A stretch of DNA of 64,000 nucleotides from Listeria weihenstephanensis (GTDB lineage Bacteria; Bacillota; Bacilli; Lactobacillales; Listeriaceae): NCBI RefSeq assembly GCF_003534205.1, contig NZ_CP011102.1, forward strand, positions 3,236,036-3,300,035, read 5' to 3'. The position numbers were made by a program, and so were the translations under genes. Of the stretch, positions 54,074 through 63,335 are shown piece by piece (the first letter of the stretch is position 1; each line of letters starts with the position of its first letter). The notes below the pieces were generated by a model. The model saw only the letters and a program-made list of their open reading frames with translations. It searched no databases and was not told the DNA's origin.

Positions 54074-57000
54074 ATGATTTTAAACATGAAATTTAAAAAG
54101 AAATTTGGATTAAAAGTTCTATCGGTGGCGATGATCGCTTCCTTAATGGTACCAACTTCGATCGGAAACATCGTGTTCGCGGAAACTGCCGTACCACAAA
54201 AAACAGAAAGCATCTCACAAAATGAACAAACATTTTCACACAAAAAAGAATACCCAATTAAAAAAGGGACAGATGATGTAGAAGTTAGCGGTTCAGCCGT
54301 GAATTTAACAAGTACTGGACTTGATTTACATGGCGTTGTAAGCGGCGTGCCTCAAGCAACCTATTTACGTTTTGCTGATGTCACAATCCCTAGCGACGCG
54401 AAAATTTCCAACGCTTATATCTCATTTACAACACGTGATGCCTCGTCTGCCAGTCAATCTACGACAATTAACATCACAGGGGAAATCGGAACACAGGCTG
54501 AATTCACAAATACGGTTGCTTCCTTTAACAATCGCACATTCACAAAAGCAGCGATAAGCATGACTACACCAGTTGTTGCGACGAATACCGTTTTCAATAC
54601 AAATGATGTTTCTTCTATATTAAACGAAATGCGTGCTAATACTGCCGACATTCAAAATTACGTTTTCAAAGTAGCAGGTAGCGGTCTGGGAGCATTCGTT
54701 ATGCGATCTTATGAATCAAATGCAACGATGGCACCGAAACTTATCGTCGAATACACCTCTCCATCTGGTGATTACACAGCGAATATTAGCAATACCTCCG
54801 ATGATGCGGAAGAAACTGGCGTGAGTAACGCGATCCAGTTGAACGCGGAAATGAAGATTGGCGGTTACGCCTCTACTACGCTTACCCCCGCAAATAAGGA
54901 GATTTCCGGCTTCCGTTTTGGTAATGTCGAACTTCCAGAAAACGCGGAAATTGAAGATGCCTATCTAGAATTCACCACAAGGGCCACTGTCGCAGATCGT
55001 GTTTCCAATATGGTCATATCATCCGAACTTGGCAATCCAGCAACATATGCCAACATCGCTGGAAACATTAGTCAACGAAACTATACCTCTTCCACCATCA
55101 AGTACCAACAACCATCCTTCACAACTGCAAACCAAGCCGTACGAACACCTAACCTTAAAAATATCATCGATGAAACGCGCTTAATGGGCTGGGAAAATGG
55201 CAGTGCGCTTGCCTTCAAGGTCGATGGTGACAACTATATTGGCAGTATTTATCAAGCTGGATCCACCGCAGCTTACCAGCCAAAACTCGTGATCAAATAT
55301 AAGTACAGCGAAAATGGAGCTGTTAGTGATGACTTAATCACAGATCCCGCGAAAATCAAAAATGTCTTTATCAATGAAGTCGCAAGTATAGGAACAGATG
55401 CCGAAAATACTGGCTGGATCGAGCTTTTCAATAACAATGACGCTCCTGTACTTTTCCAAAATAATGTTTTCCTATCTGATGATGCAGCTACTTTGGATAA
55501 ATCAGAGTTGAAAAACCTCTATATCCCCGCGAAAGGATATCGTATTGTGAAAGCGGACGGGACGCAAAATAATGCATCCGCTAATTTCACATTAGGCGAT
55601 CGCGCGACAAAGCTTTATTTATCAACAAAATACAACAACAGCTCAAACACAATCGATTCCTTTGACGTTCGAAAAATGAATTTTAACGAAACAATCGGGC
55701 GTTTTAATGATGGCGATGCTAGCTTAGTTACTTTCAAACCTGGGACTTACGGCAGTTCTAACAATGCCGCTACTCCAATCGTCACTGTTACGGCTAGTCA
55801 AAAAACAGGAATTTATGCGAAAGCTTTCGATTTAACCCTGACAACGGATAGCATTAACACGATCAAATACACCACAGATGGCTCGATTCCAAGCGAAACA
55901 AATGGAACGGCCTACACAAAACCGATCACGATCGACAAAAATATGACGGTAAAAGCCTATGCGTATAATGCGAAACAAAATAGTGGTGTTCAATCATATA
56001 CCTACTCGATTCGCGAAGATGCAGAAAGTATACCGCTCGCCAAAAAGGAATACACCGTCAAAGCAGGCACGGATGATGCGGCTGTGACCTCTACGTCTGT
56101 TAACTCAACTAGTACTGGACTCAATTTGAACGGTGTTTTAAATGCTGTACCTCAGTCCACTTTTGTTCGTTTTGCGGATGTCTCGATTCCTGAGGATGCC
56201 GTGATTACTAAAGCCCATCTCGTCTTCACAACGCGCGATGCCTCTAGCACACCAACCAATTTTACAGTAACTGGGGAAATCGGAAACGGCGATGCTTTTG
56301 CGACAACCGTTGATTCTTTCAATAATCGCAAACTGACGAATAGCGCGATCAAAACAGCGACACCTGCGAAAGTGGCGGCAAATGACCTTGTAAACACCGA
56401 TGATTTAACGCCGATAATTGAGGAAATGCGTTCTGCTAATCCAGATTTGAAAAACCTCGTATTCAAAGTAGATGGTGATAAAACTGGTGCTTACATCGCT
56501 CGCTCGTATGAATCAAGCTCTGCAATGGCGCCTAAATTAGTCTTGGAATATTACTCTGGTTCTGGTGATTTCAGTGGACAAGTTGCCACAGCTTCTGATG
56601 ACGCCGAAGAGTATGGAACGGCCAAAGCGATAGAGCTTAATGCGAGTCTAAGAATTGGCGGATACTACGCGGCAAGCCTAGTTCCAGCCTATAAAGACAT
56701 ATCTGCTTTCCGCTTCGCCAATGTCACCATCCCAGAATCAGCAGAAATTGAAGATGCTTACATGGAATTTACAACCGATGCAACGACAGCAAATAAGGTT
56801 AGCTCAAACCTTGAAATCCGCTCCGAATTGGGTAATCCAGAGACTTATAAGAGCGTTGTTGGTAACATCACATCACGCGAATATGGCAATTTAGCAGTGA
56901 AATATAGTCAGCCCGCTTTTGCAACTGCGAATCAAACCGTTCGTACTGCAAACCTCAAAGATATCATCAATGAAAATCGCTTAGCTGGTTGGAAAGATGG

Positions 57001-60000
57001 ACAAGCGATGGCCTTCCGTCTTGACGGCGATAACTACATCGGCAGCGTTTTCCAAGGTGGCAGCGCGAAATCAGCCCGACTAATTATCAAATATAAAAAC
57101 TCTGGAAAAGGCCCAAGCATTGAAGGCGCCCTCACCACGCCAGACAAAATCAAAAACGTCTACATCAACGAATTATCATCAGAAGGTACCGCGAATTCCA
57201 AAGCAGCATGGATCGAGCTCTACAACGACAACGATGTTCCAGTTATTTTAGATAAAGGAATGTACATCACAGATAAAACGAAAACACTCGATAAATTTGA
57301 GTTTTCTAACCTACTCATTCCCGCAAAAGGATACCGCGTCTTGTATTCTGATAAAGCGCCTGAGCTAGGAAACAACCATCTGAGCTTCGAAATCGGCGGT
57401 AGTGGCGACGTCGTTTTATCTGCTAAAATTGGTTCTGAAATGAAGACCGTAGATTCGATCAAATACACGAAGCAATCCTACAACCAGTCATTCGGGCGTG
57501 TGCAAGATGGTAGCAAGAACTTAACATTATTCACCTCCGACACATTCGGAAAATCAAATAATGATGGCCAGGTAAACTATGTTGTAACATTTAGCAAAGA
57601 ACGTGGCATGTACGACACAGGATTTGATCTCACTCTCTCATCTAAAGCAGGCACAACGCTGAAATACACACTAGACGGATCTGATCCGAGCGCAACGAAG
57701 GGCACGACTTACACGGGTCCGATAACGATCAATAAAACGACCGTTGTCAAAGTTTACGGCTACGATGCTGCTGGAAATACAGGCGTCATTTCAAGCACTT
57801 ATGTTCTCCGCGACAACTATAAGAACGAGGTAACGAGCGGCTATCAATGGCAATTCAAAAACACGATCACAAGTGAGGAATACGCCAAAGGCATGAGTGA
57901 TTTCCCAGTCGTTTCTGTTACCGGTGACGCGAGTGCTCTCAATGCAACGACGCAAACACCAGGAACATTCGAATTTTTAGATACGCATATGAATAGCGGC
58001 GGAACCAACTTCTTCAGCTACTCTGGAGCGAAAAAATTTGGACAAGTCAGCGCAGGTCAATACAACTCAGGCGTTTCTGTTAAGTTCCATCGCGATTACG
58101 GCGCAAAAAAGGCCAAATACAGCTTCTTTGATCCCGTACCTGGCGATGCCTTCCCTGTTGTAAATAAATTCAGTAAATTAGAGCTTAAAGAAGGCCAAGA
58201 CGGTCCGCAAAACGATATTTACAACCTAGGCTATAACCGCTATGACGAGACTGTTACCAATACTCTAGCCAAACAAATGGGCAAAATTGCGCTAAGCACA
58301 AAATACGTTCATTACTTCTATAACGGCAAATATATGGGCGTAAAAACAATGCGCGAAGACTTTGGACAGAACATGTTTGAAGAATATTTCGGCGGTGACG
58401 ATGATGATTACACCAAGATCCGGTTCCAAGATGGCTATTTTGTCCCTGGAATTGTCGAATCAGGCGACGGTGACACGAACATTTTGACGAAAGTAAAAGC
58501 CGTTGCGGCCGCAAAAAATTTCCAAGAATTCAAGAACTACGTGGATGTCGAGGACTTAATTAAAACGCAAATTCTATTTATGTTTGTCGATACAGAGCAA
58601 GAAGTAGACGCCGTCGTGTCCAACGATATTTTAAACGGAAGCGGCACGAAAATGAAATTCAACATCAATGATACCGATGGCGCTTTTTATAATAACGGTG
58701 GTACTGGAACTTCCCAATCGGCCCTTGCCGGTGGTGGTGGGACATATCGCTATAAATGGAATGTAGACTATGTTTCCAGACGTGGCGCGGGCGCTTTATT
58801 CGGAAGTTTTTCTGGTGATAGTACTACAGCAACAGCCGGAAATCTTGAGTTTAAAACGCTCGTAAAAGACCAAGTTCTCGCGCAAATCGGGCCCGCAAAC
58901 GGTAATTTCACAGGAACAACTGGCGCTCCTTTATCTGTAAATAATGTACAGCAACTCATCCTAGACAACCAAAAAGAACTTGATTCCGCGTACAAACTCG
59001 ATGCAGCTTTCATGGGCGCTAGAAGTACCATTTATAAAGACTGGCTAACGATGCAAACGAAAGTACAGAGCCAAATGACAGACCGCGTGAAATTTTCGCT
59101 TGAAATGTGGCTGAAATACAACATGGCGCATACACTGCAAAATGTAGACATCGTGACGACAAGTGCTGGCGTAACACTCGACAATCCGAACGCTAACACA
59201 GATGTTTACTATACGACAGACGGCAGCGATCCGATGGGAGCAGACGGCATCGTTTCAACGAAAGCTACGAAATACACGCCTGGAACGACACTCGACAAAA
59301 CAACAACGCTTACCGTCCGCGCATTCACAACAAATAACTGGGGGCCAATGATCGATAATGCCCTCGCAGCCGAACAAGCGAAAACGGAAGCGGCCGCTAA
59401 AAAAGCAGTCTCCGAATTGTTCGCTGATAACAATCCCGCATCAGGATCACTCAAAGATACAACCGATCAAAAAGCAATTGACGCAGCCCAAAAAGCAGTC
59501 GATGCCGTATCCGATACAACAGCAAAAGCGGCTCTACAAAAGCAGTTAAATACAGCCGCAGAATTACTAAAAAGCAAGACATCAGGAAGCATTACAACGA
59601 ATGATTTTTCAATCGGAAAAGATAACTATGTAAAAGGGACATACACCGGCGCCGTATCTAAAATTGGCCTCGAAATAAATGGAACATCGCTACAAATCAT
59701 CAACGCGACAGGCTCACCGTACCAATATTACGCAAAAGGGAAAATTAACGCAACAACAGATATTGTGTACGCGATTGGCTATGATGCAAACGGCAAAGAA
59801 CTACAAAAAACGAAGGTAAACGTACAAAAACAAACAAGCGGACAGCTAACACCGAACACCTTTTATATAGGTAAGGATAACTATGTTACTGGGCAATTGT
59901 CTGGTGATATCGCGAAAATCAGTCTAACTGTGAATGGAACTGAGGGCACAAAAATCGGCGTTACCGCACCCGATTTCAAGTATTACGCGAACAATCTGAT

Positions 60001-60868
60001 TCGTAACCTAACCGATGTCGTGAAAATAACCGCGTATGATACGGATGGTCAAGTGCTTGATACCAAGTCAATCATCGTTGCCAAGGAAGTAACCACAACT
60101 GGCGCCATCACTTCCATCGCTACTTTTAATATCGGCAAAGATAATTACATCACAGGGCAGTTATCTGGTGACATCGCGAAAATTAGTTTAACCGTGAATA
60201 ATGTGGAAAGTACGAAAATCAGCGTCACTGCGCCAGATTTCAAGTATTACGCAAACAACGTGATCCGCAACCAGACAGACATCGTGAAAATCACCGGTTA
60301 TGATAACACGGGTAAACTTCTAGATACTAAAACCGTCACGATAGCTAAAGAAACGACTGGCGTTATCAACTCTGTGTCTGCCTTCAATCTAGGTAAAGAC
60401 GGCTATGTGACAGGAACGTACACCGATGATATCGCACGAGTGGAGCTACAAGTCAACAACGTTACCTTGCAACGCATCAACGTAACCGATGGAATCATTA
60501 AATATTACGCAAAAACGAGCATCAAACAAACATCAGATATCGTAAAACTCGTAGGATACAATACAGCTGGTGTCGCAGTAAGTACCAAAACCGTGCCAGT
60601 CATATCTGTAAACGGTACGATCACTGCTAATCCTTTCTTAATTGGCGTAGATAGCTACGTAAAAGGGCAGTATACGGGCGATATAGTCAAAATCAGCCTC
60701 ACTGTAAATGGCGCGAAACAAACAACGATCAATGTTCCAATACCAGGGCCAGATTTCCAATACTATGCAAAGACATTGATCAAAAACGAAACCGATATAG
60801 TCGTGCTAACCGCATATGACGCAATCGGCACCATACTCCAAACGAGCAATATAGTCGTATATAAATAA
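54074..60868 (+). CDS. Secreted CotH-kinase surface protein with duplicated N-terminal modules, 2,264 residues
   Basis: A giant secreted protein. The signal peptide ends near residue 36 (TSIGNIVFAET). Residues 60-640 and 655-1,260 are two copies of the same module set: a beta domain that starts YPIKKGTDDVEV..., a second beta domain, a lamin-tail domain (KNVFINEVASIGTDAENTGW), and a chitobiase C-terminal-like domain (IKYTTDGSIPSETNGTAYTK). A CotH kinase-like domain follows (about 1,330-1,560; SVKFHRDYG, later MKFNINDTDGAFYN), then a third chitobiase-type unit, a helical segment and five Ig-like repeats of about 75-80 residues (FYIGKDNYVTGQLSGDIAKI pattern). No LPXTG is present. Known CotH proteins phosphorylate secreted proteins, so an outside kinase is possible. 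The ATG at 54074, or the next at 54086, has no ribosome binding site at the normal distance. Confidence 0.88.
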   Translation: MILNMKFKKKFGLKVLSVAMIASLMVPTSIGNIVFAETAVPQKTESISQNEQTFSHKKEYPIKKGTDDVEVSGSAVNLTSTGLDLHGVVSGVPQATYLRFADVTIPSDAKISNAYISFTTRDASSASQSTTINITGEIGTQAEFTNTVASFNNRTFTKAAISMTTPVVATNTVFNTNDVSSILNEMRANTADIQNYVFKVAGSGLGAFVMRSYESNATMAPKLIVEYTSPSGDYTANISNTSDDAEETGVSNAIQLNAEMKIGGYASTTLTPANKEISGFRFGNVELPENAEIEDAYLEFTTRATVADRVSNMVISSELGNPATYANIAGNISQRNYTSSTIKYQQPSFTTANQAVRTPNLKNIIDETRLMGWENGSALAFKVDGDNYIGSIYQAGSTAAYQPKLVIKYKYSENGAVSDDLITDPAKIKNVFINEVASIGTDAENTGWIELFNNNDAPVLFQNNVFLSDDAATLDKSELKNLYIPAKGYRIVKADGTQNNASANFTLGDRATKLYLSTKYNNSSNTIDSFDVRKMNFNETIGRFNDGDASLVTFKPGTYGSSNNAATPIVTVTASQKTGIYAKAFDLTLTTDSINTIKYTTDGSIPSETNGTAYTKPITIDKNMTVKAYAYNAKQNSGVQSYTYSIREDAESIPLAKKEYTVKAGTDDAAVTSTSVNSTSTGLNLNGVLNAVPQSTFVRFADVSIPEDAVITKAHLVFTTRDASSTPTNFTVTGEIGNGDAFATTVDSFNNRKLTNSAIKTATPAKVAANDLVNTDDLTPIIEEMRSANPDLKNLVFKVDGDKTGAYIARSYESSSAMAPKLVLEYYSGSGDFSGQVATASDDAEEYGTAKAIELNASLRIGGYYAASLVPAYKDISAFRFANVTIPESAEIEDAYMEFTTDATTANKVSSNLEIRSELGNPETYKSVVGNITSREYGNLAVKYSQPAFATANQTVRTANLKDIINENRLAGWKDGQAMAFRLDGDNYIGSVFQGGSAKSARLIIKYKNSGKGPSIEGALTTPDKIKNVYINELSSEGTANSKAAWIELYNDNDVPVILDKGMYITDKTKTLDKFEFSNLLIPAKGYRVLYSDKAPELGNNHLSFEIGGSGDVVLSAKIGSEMKTVDSIKYTKQSYNQSFGRVQDGSKNLTLFTSDTFGKSNNDGQVNYVVTFSKERGMYDTGFDLTLSSKAGTTLKYTLDGSDPSATKGTTYTGPITINKTTVVKVYGYDAAGNTGVISSTYVLRDNYKNEVTSGYQWQFKNTITSEEYAKGMSDFPVVSVTGDASALNATTQTPGTFEFLDTHMNSGGTNFFSYSGAKKFGQVSAGQYNSGVSVKFHRDYGAKKAKYSFFDPVPGDAFPVVNKFSKLELKEGQDGPQNDIYNLGYNRYDETVTNTLAKQMGKIALSTKYVHYFYNGKYMGVKTMREDFGQNMFEEYFGGDDDDYTKIRFQDGYFVPGIVESGDGDTNILTKVKAVAAAKNFQEFKNYVDVEDLIKTQILFMFVDTEQEVDAVVSNDILNGSGTKMKFNINDTDGAFYNNGGTGTSQSALAGGGGTYRYKWNVDYVSRRGAGALFGSFSGDSTTATAGNLEFKTLVKDQVLAQIGPANGNFTGTTGAPLSVNNVQQLILDNQKELDSAYKLDAAFMGARSTIYKDWLTMQTKVQSQMTDRVKFSLEMWLKYNMAHTLQNVDIVTTSAGVTLDNPNANTDVYYTTDGSDPMGADGIVSTKATKYTPGTTLDKTTTLTVRAFTTNNWGPMIDNALAAEQAKTEAAAKKAVSELFADNNPASGSLKDTTDQKAIDAAQKAVDAVSDTTAKAALQKQLNTAAELLKSKTSGSITTNDFSIGKDNYVKGTYTGAVSKIGLEINGTSLQIINATGSPYQYYAKGKINATTDIVYAIGYDANGKELQKTKVNVQKQTSGQLTPNTFYIGKDNYVTGQLSGDIAKISLTVNGTEGTKIGVTAPDFKYYANNLIRNLTDVVKITAYDTDGQVLDTKSIIVAKEVTTTGAITSIATFNIGKDNYITGQLSGDIAKISLTVNNVESTKISVTAPDFKYYANNVIRNQTDIVKITGYDNTGKLLDTKTVTIAKETTGVINSVSAFNLGKDGYVTGTYTDDIARVELQVNNVTLQRINVTDGIIKYYAKTSIKQTSDIVKLVGYNTAGVAVSTKTVPVISVNGTITANPFLIGVDSYVKGQYTGDIVKISLTVNGAKQTTINVPIPGPDFQYYAKTLIKNETDIVVLTAYDAIGTILQTSNIVVYK

Positions 60869-60876
60869 TCTTTACT

Positions 60877-60900
60877 CCCTGCTAATTTTGCAGGGATTTT
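60877..60900 (+). terminator. Terminator after the CotH protein
   Basis: TCCCTGC (60877-60883) with GCAGGGA (60890-60896), then TTTTTT. Confidence 0.85.
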
Positions 60901-61083
60901 TTGTAGTAAATTTCCAAATATCTATCCGCACACAAATGAGAAAACAAAACCTTAATTGATAAAATAAAAAGTATTATAAAAAACTAATAATAAATACCGA
61001 ATCAAATTTGTTGATGTAAAGCGGTTTAAGCAGACTCGATTTATTTATATCGAATTCAAAACAATAAACATTATAAATAACTG

Positions 61084-61112
61084 TTGACATTCCCTCCAAT
61101 TAAGTTGATAAT
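61084..61112 (+). promoter_or_regulatory. Promoter of ahpCF
   Basis: TTGACA (61084-61089), 17 bases, GATAAT (61107-61112), 50 bases before the ahpC ATG. AT-rich sequence with TTATAA upstream (around 61,070) could hold a PerR box, but only half of the consensus is convincing. Confidence 0.75.
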
Positions 61113-61161
61113 TTTAAGTGTGCTGTTTCACATAGCAAAAGAATCTAAGGAGGAATTATAT

Positions 61162-61725
61162 ATGTCATTAATCGGTAAAGAAATAGAAGAGTTTAATGCA
61201 AAAGCTTTCCATCAAGGTGAATTTATTGATGTTTCATCGGAGAATTTTAAAGGAAAATGGAGCGTAGTTTGTTTTTATCCAGCTGATTTCACGTTCGTTT
61301 GTCCAACTGAATTAGAGGATTTACAAGACCAATATAAGACATTACAAGACCTAGACGTAGAAGTTTACTCTGTTTCTACAGACACGCACTTCACACATAA
61401 AGCATGGCACGATTCTTCCGACGCAATCGGCAAAATCGAATATATCATGATCGGCGACCCTACGCATAAAATCTCACGTATTTTCGACGTGTTGGACGAA
61501 GAAGAAGGTTTGGCAAATCGCGGAACATTTATCATCGATCCAAACGGCGTTGTCCAAACAATTGAAATTAACGCAGATGGTATTGGTCGCGACGCCAGTA
61601 CTTTAGTTGATAAAATTCGCGCTGCACAATACGTACGAAACAATCCAGGCGAAGTTTGTCCCGCAAAATGGAAAGAAGGCGCAGATACACTGAAACCAAG
61701 CCTAGACCTAGTAGGTAAAATTTAA
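61162..61725 (+). CDS. ahpC: Alkyl hydroperoxide reductase subunit C (2-Cys peroxiredoxin)
   Basis: A 187-residue peroxiredoxin. The start [11 protein letters not shown] at 61162 has AAGGAGG upstream; an in-frame start at 61084 lies over the promoter. The peroxidatic Cys47 is in FTFVCPTEL and the resolving Cys166 in GEVCPAKW. It reduces hydrogen peroxide, organic peroxides and peroxynitrite, and is recharged by AhpF, encoded two bases downstream. The pair is probably repressed by PerR in this group. Confidence 0.97.
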   Translation: MSLIGKEIEEFNAKAFHQGEFIDVSSENFKGKWSVVCFYPADFTFVCPTELEDLQDQYKTLQDLDVEVYSVSTDTHFTHKAWHDSSDAIGKIEYIMIGDPTHKISRIFDVLDEEEGLANRGTFIIDPNGVVQTIEINADGIGRDASTLVDKIRAAQYVRNNPGEVCPAKWKEGADTLKPSLDLVGKI

Positions 61726-61727
61726 AA

Positions 61728-63257
61728 ATGGCATTAGATAAAGAAATCAAAGACCAACTCGCGGGCTATCTGGATTTACTGGAACAAAATATTGTTTTAA
61801 AAGTAAGCGTCGCAACAGATGAAAACTCGCAAAAATTACTCGAATTCGTCACAGAAATCGCGGATATGTCTCCAAAAATCCGTTTAGAACGCGGCTCACT
61901 TCCAAGAACACCAAGCTTTAGTGTCGAACGTGAAGATACCGACTTTGGAATTGTATTCGCCGGGATTCCGCTTGGACATGAATTTACTTCACTTATCTTA
62001 GCATTACTACAAGTAAGTGGCCGTCCACCGAAAATCAGTGATGAAGTCGCAGCCCAAATTAAAAAAATCAACGCGCCACATCATTTTGAATCTTACGTAA
62101 GTTTGACGTGCCACAACTGCCCTGATATCGTACAGGCGCTCAATATCATGAGTGTACTGAACCCGAATATCTCACATACAATGATCGAAGGCAGCATGTT
62201 TAAAGAGGAAGTAGAAGCTAAAAATATCATGGCTGTACCGACTATTTTTGAGAATGGCTCCCTATTTGGGAGTGGCCGCATGACTATCGAGCAAATCCTC
62301 ACAAACATCATAGGCGAAGCAGATGCCTCTGAATTTGAAGATAAAGAACCGTTCGACGTCCTCGTTATTGGTGGCGGTCCAGCAGGTGCCAGTGCCGCGA
62401 TTTATGCCGCGCGTAAAGGGATTCGAACTGGAATCGTAGCCGATACATTCGGTGGTCAAGTTTTAGAAACGTTAAGCATCGAGAACGTGATCGGCACAAA
62501 ATATACAGAAGGTCCAAAACTGATTGCGCAGATTGAAGAACACGTGAACGAATACGGCGTTGATGTGATGAAACAAGTACGCGCCAAAAGCATTCAGAAG
62601 AATGAAAACGTGGAAGTAACGCTCGAAAATGGCGCTATTTTAACGACTAAAACAGCAATTATCTCGACTGGTGCAAGATGGCGTAACGTTGGCGTTCCTG
62701 GTGAACAGGAGTTCAAAAATAAAGGCGTTGCATATTGTCCACATTGTGATGGTCCACTTTTTGAAGGGAAGAATGTCGCTGTTGTCGGCGGTGGAAACTC
62801 TGGCATTGAGGCGGCGATCGATCTCGCTGGTACCGTGAAGCATGTCACTGTACTCGAATTTATGCCGGAATTAAAAGCCGACGAAGTTTTGCAGAAACGT
62901 CTTTATTCCTTACCAAATGTCACTGTTTTGAAAAACGTACAAACGAAGGAAATTACAGGACAGGATAAAGTCGATGGCATCACATATGTGAACCGCGAAA
63001 CAAGCGAAGAAGTCCATGTGGATGTAGAGGGAGTCTTCATCTTGATTGGCCTCGCGCCGAACACGGAATGGCTTGGAGACGATATCGAGCGTAATAAAAT
63101 GGGCGAGATTATAACGAACAAACACGGCGAGACAAGCGTTCCCGGTGTATTCGCAGCTGGGGATTGCACAGACAGCGCCTATAAACAAATCATTATTTCG
63201 ATGGGCTCTGGCGCTACCGCAGCACTCGGCGCATTTGATTACATGATTCGTAACTAG
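61728..63257 (+). CDS. ahpF: Alkyl hydroperoxide reductase subunit F
   Basis: A 509-residue flavoprotein. The N-terminal double thioredoxin fold has CHNC at 128-131; the thioredoxin-reductase part has the FAD motif GGGPAG (215-220), the redox CPHC (337-340) and the NAD(P)H motif VVGGGNSG (352-359). The end GDCTDSAYKQIIISMGSG binds FAD. It passes electrons from NADH to AhpC. The start is two bases after the ahpC stop, so the two are one operon with a strong terminator. Confidence 0.97.
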   Translation: MALDKEIKDQLAGYLDLLEQNIVLKVSVATDENSQKLLEFVTEIADMSPKIRLERGSLPRTPSFSVEREDTDFGIVFAGIPLGHEFTSLILALLQVSGRPPKISDEVAAQIKKINAPHHFESYVSLTCHNCPDIVQALNIMSVLNPNISHTMIEGSMFKEEVEAKNIMAVPTIFENGSLFGSGRMTIEQILTNIIGEADASEFEDKEPFDVLVIGGGPAGASAAIYAARKGIRTGIVADTFGGQVLETLSIENVIGTKYTEGPKLIAQIEEHVNEYGVDVMKQVRAKSIQKNENVEVTLENGAILTTKTAIISTGARWRNVGVPGEQEFKNKGVAYCPHCDGPLFEGKNVAVVGGGNSGIEAAIDLAGTVKHVTVLEFMPELKADEVLQKRLYSLPNVTVLKNVQTKEITGQDKVDGITYVNRETSEEVHVDVEGVFILIGLAPNTEWLGDDIERNKMGEIITNKHGETSVPGVFAAGDCTDSAYKQIIISMGSGATAALGAFDYMIRN

Positions 63258-63273
63258 AATATTAATACACGAA

Positions 63274-63321
63274 AAGAGACACGTGAAACCTACCGCTACA
63301 AATAGGTTTCACGTGCCTCTT
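63274..63321. terminator. Bidirectional terminator between ahpF and the WxL-interacting protein
   Basis: A 19-bp stem with one mismatch (63274-63292 with 63303-63321) and a 10-base loop, flanked by A/T runs. Confidence 0.9.
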
Positions 63322-63335
63322 CTTATTTTAAAATC

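Noticed and set aside
61040-61083. PerR box upstream of ahpC
   Set aside because: Only one half (TTATAA) fits the consensus; the second half is poor, so it is not listed as a feature.
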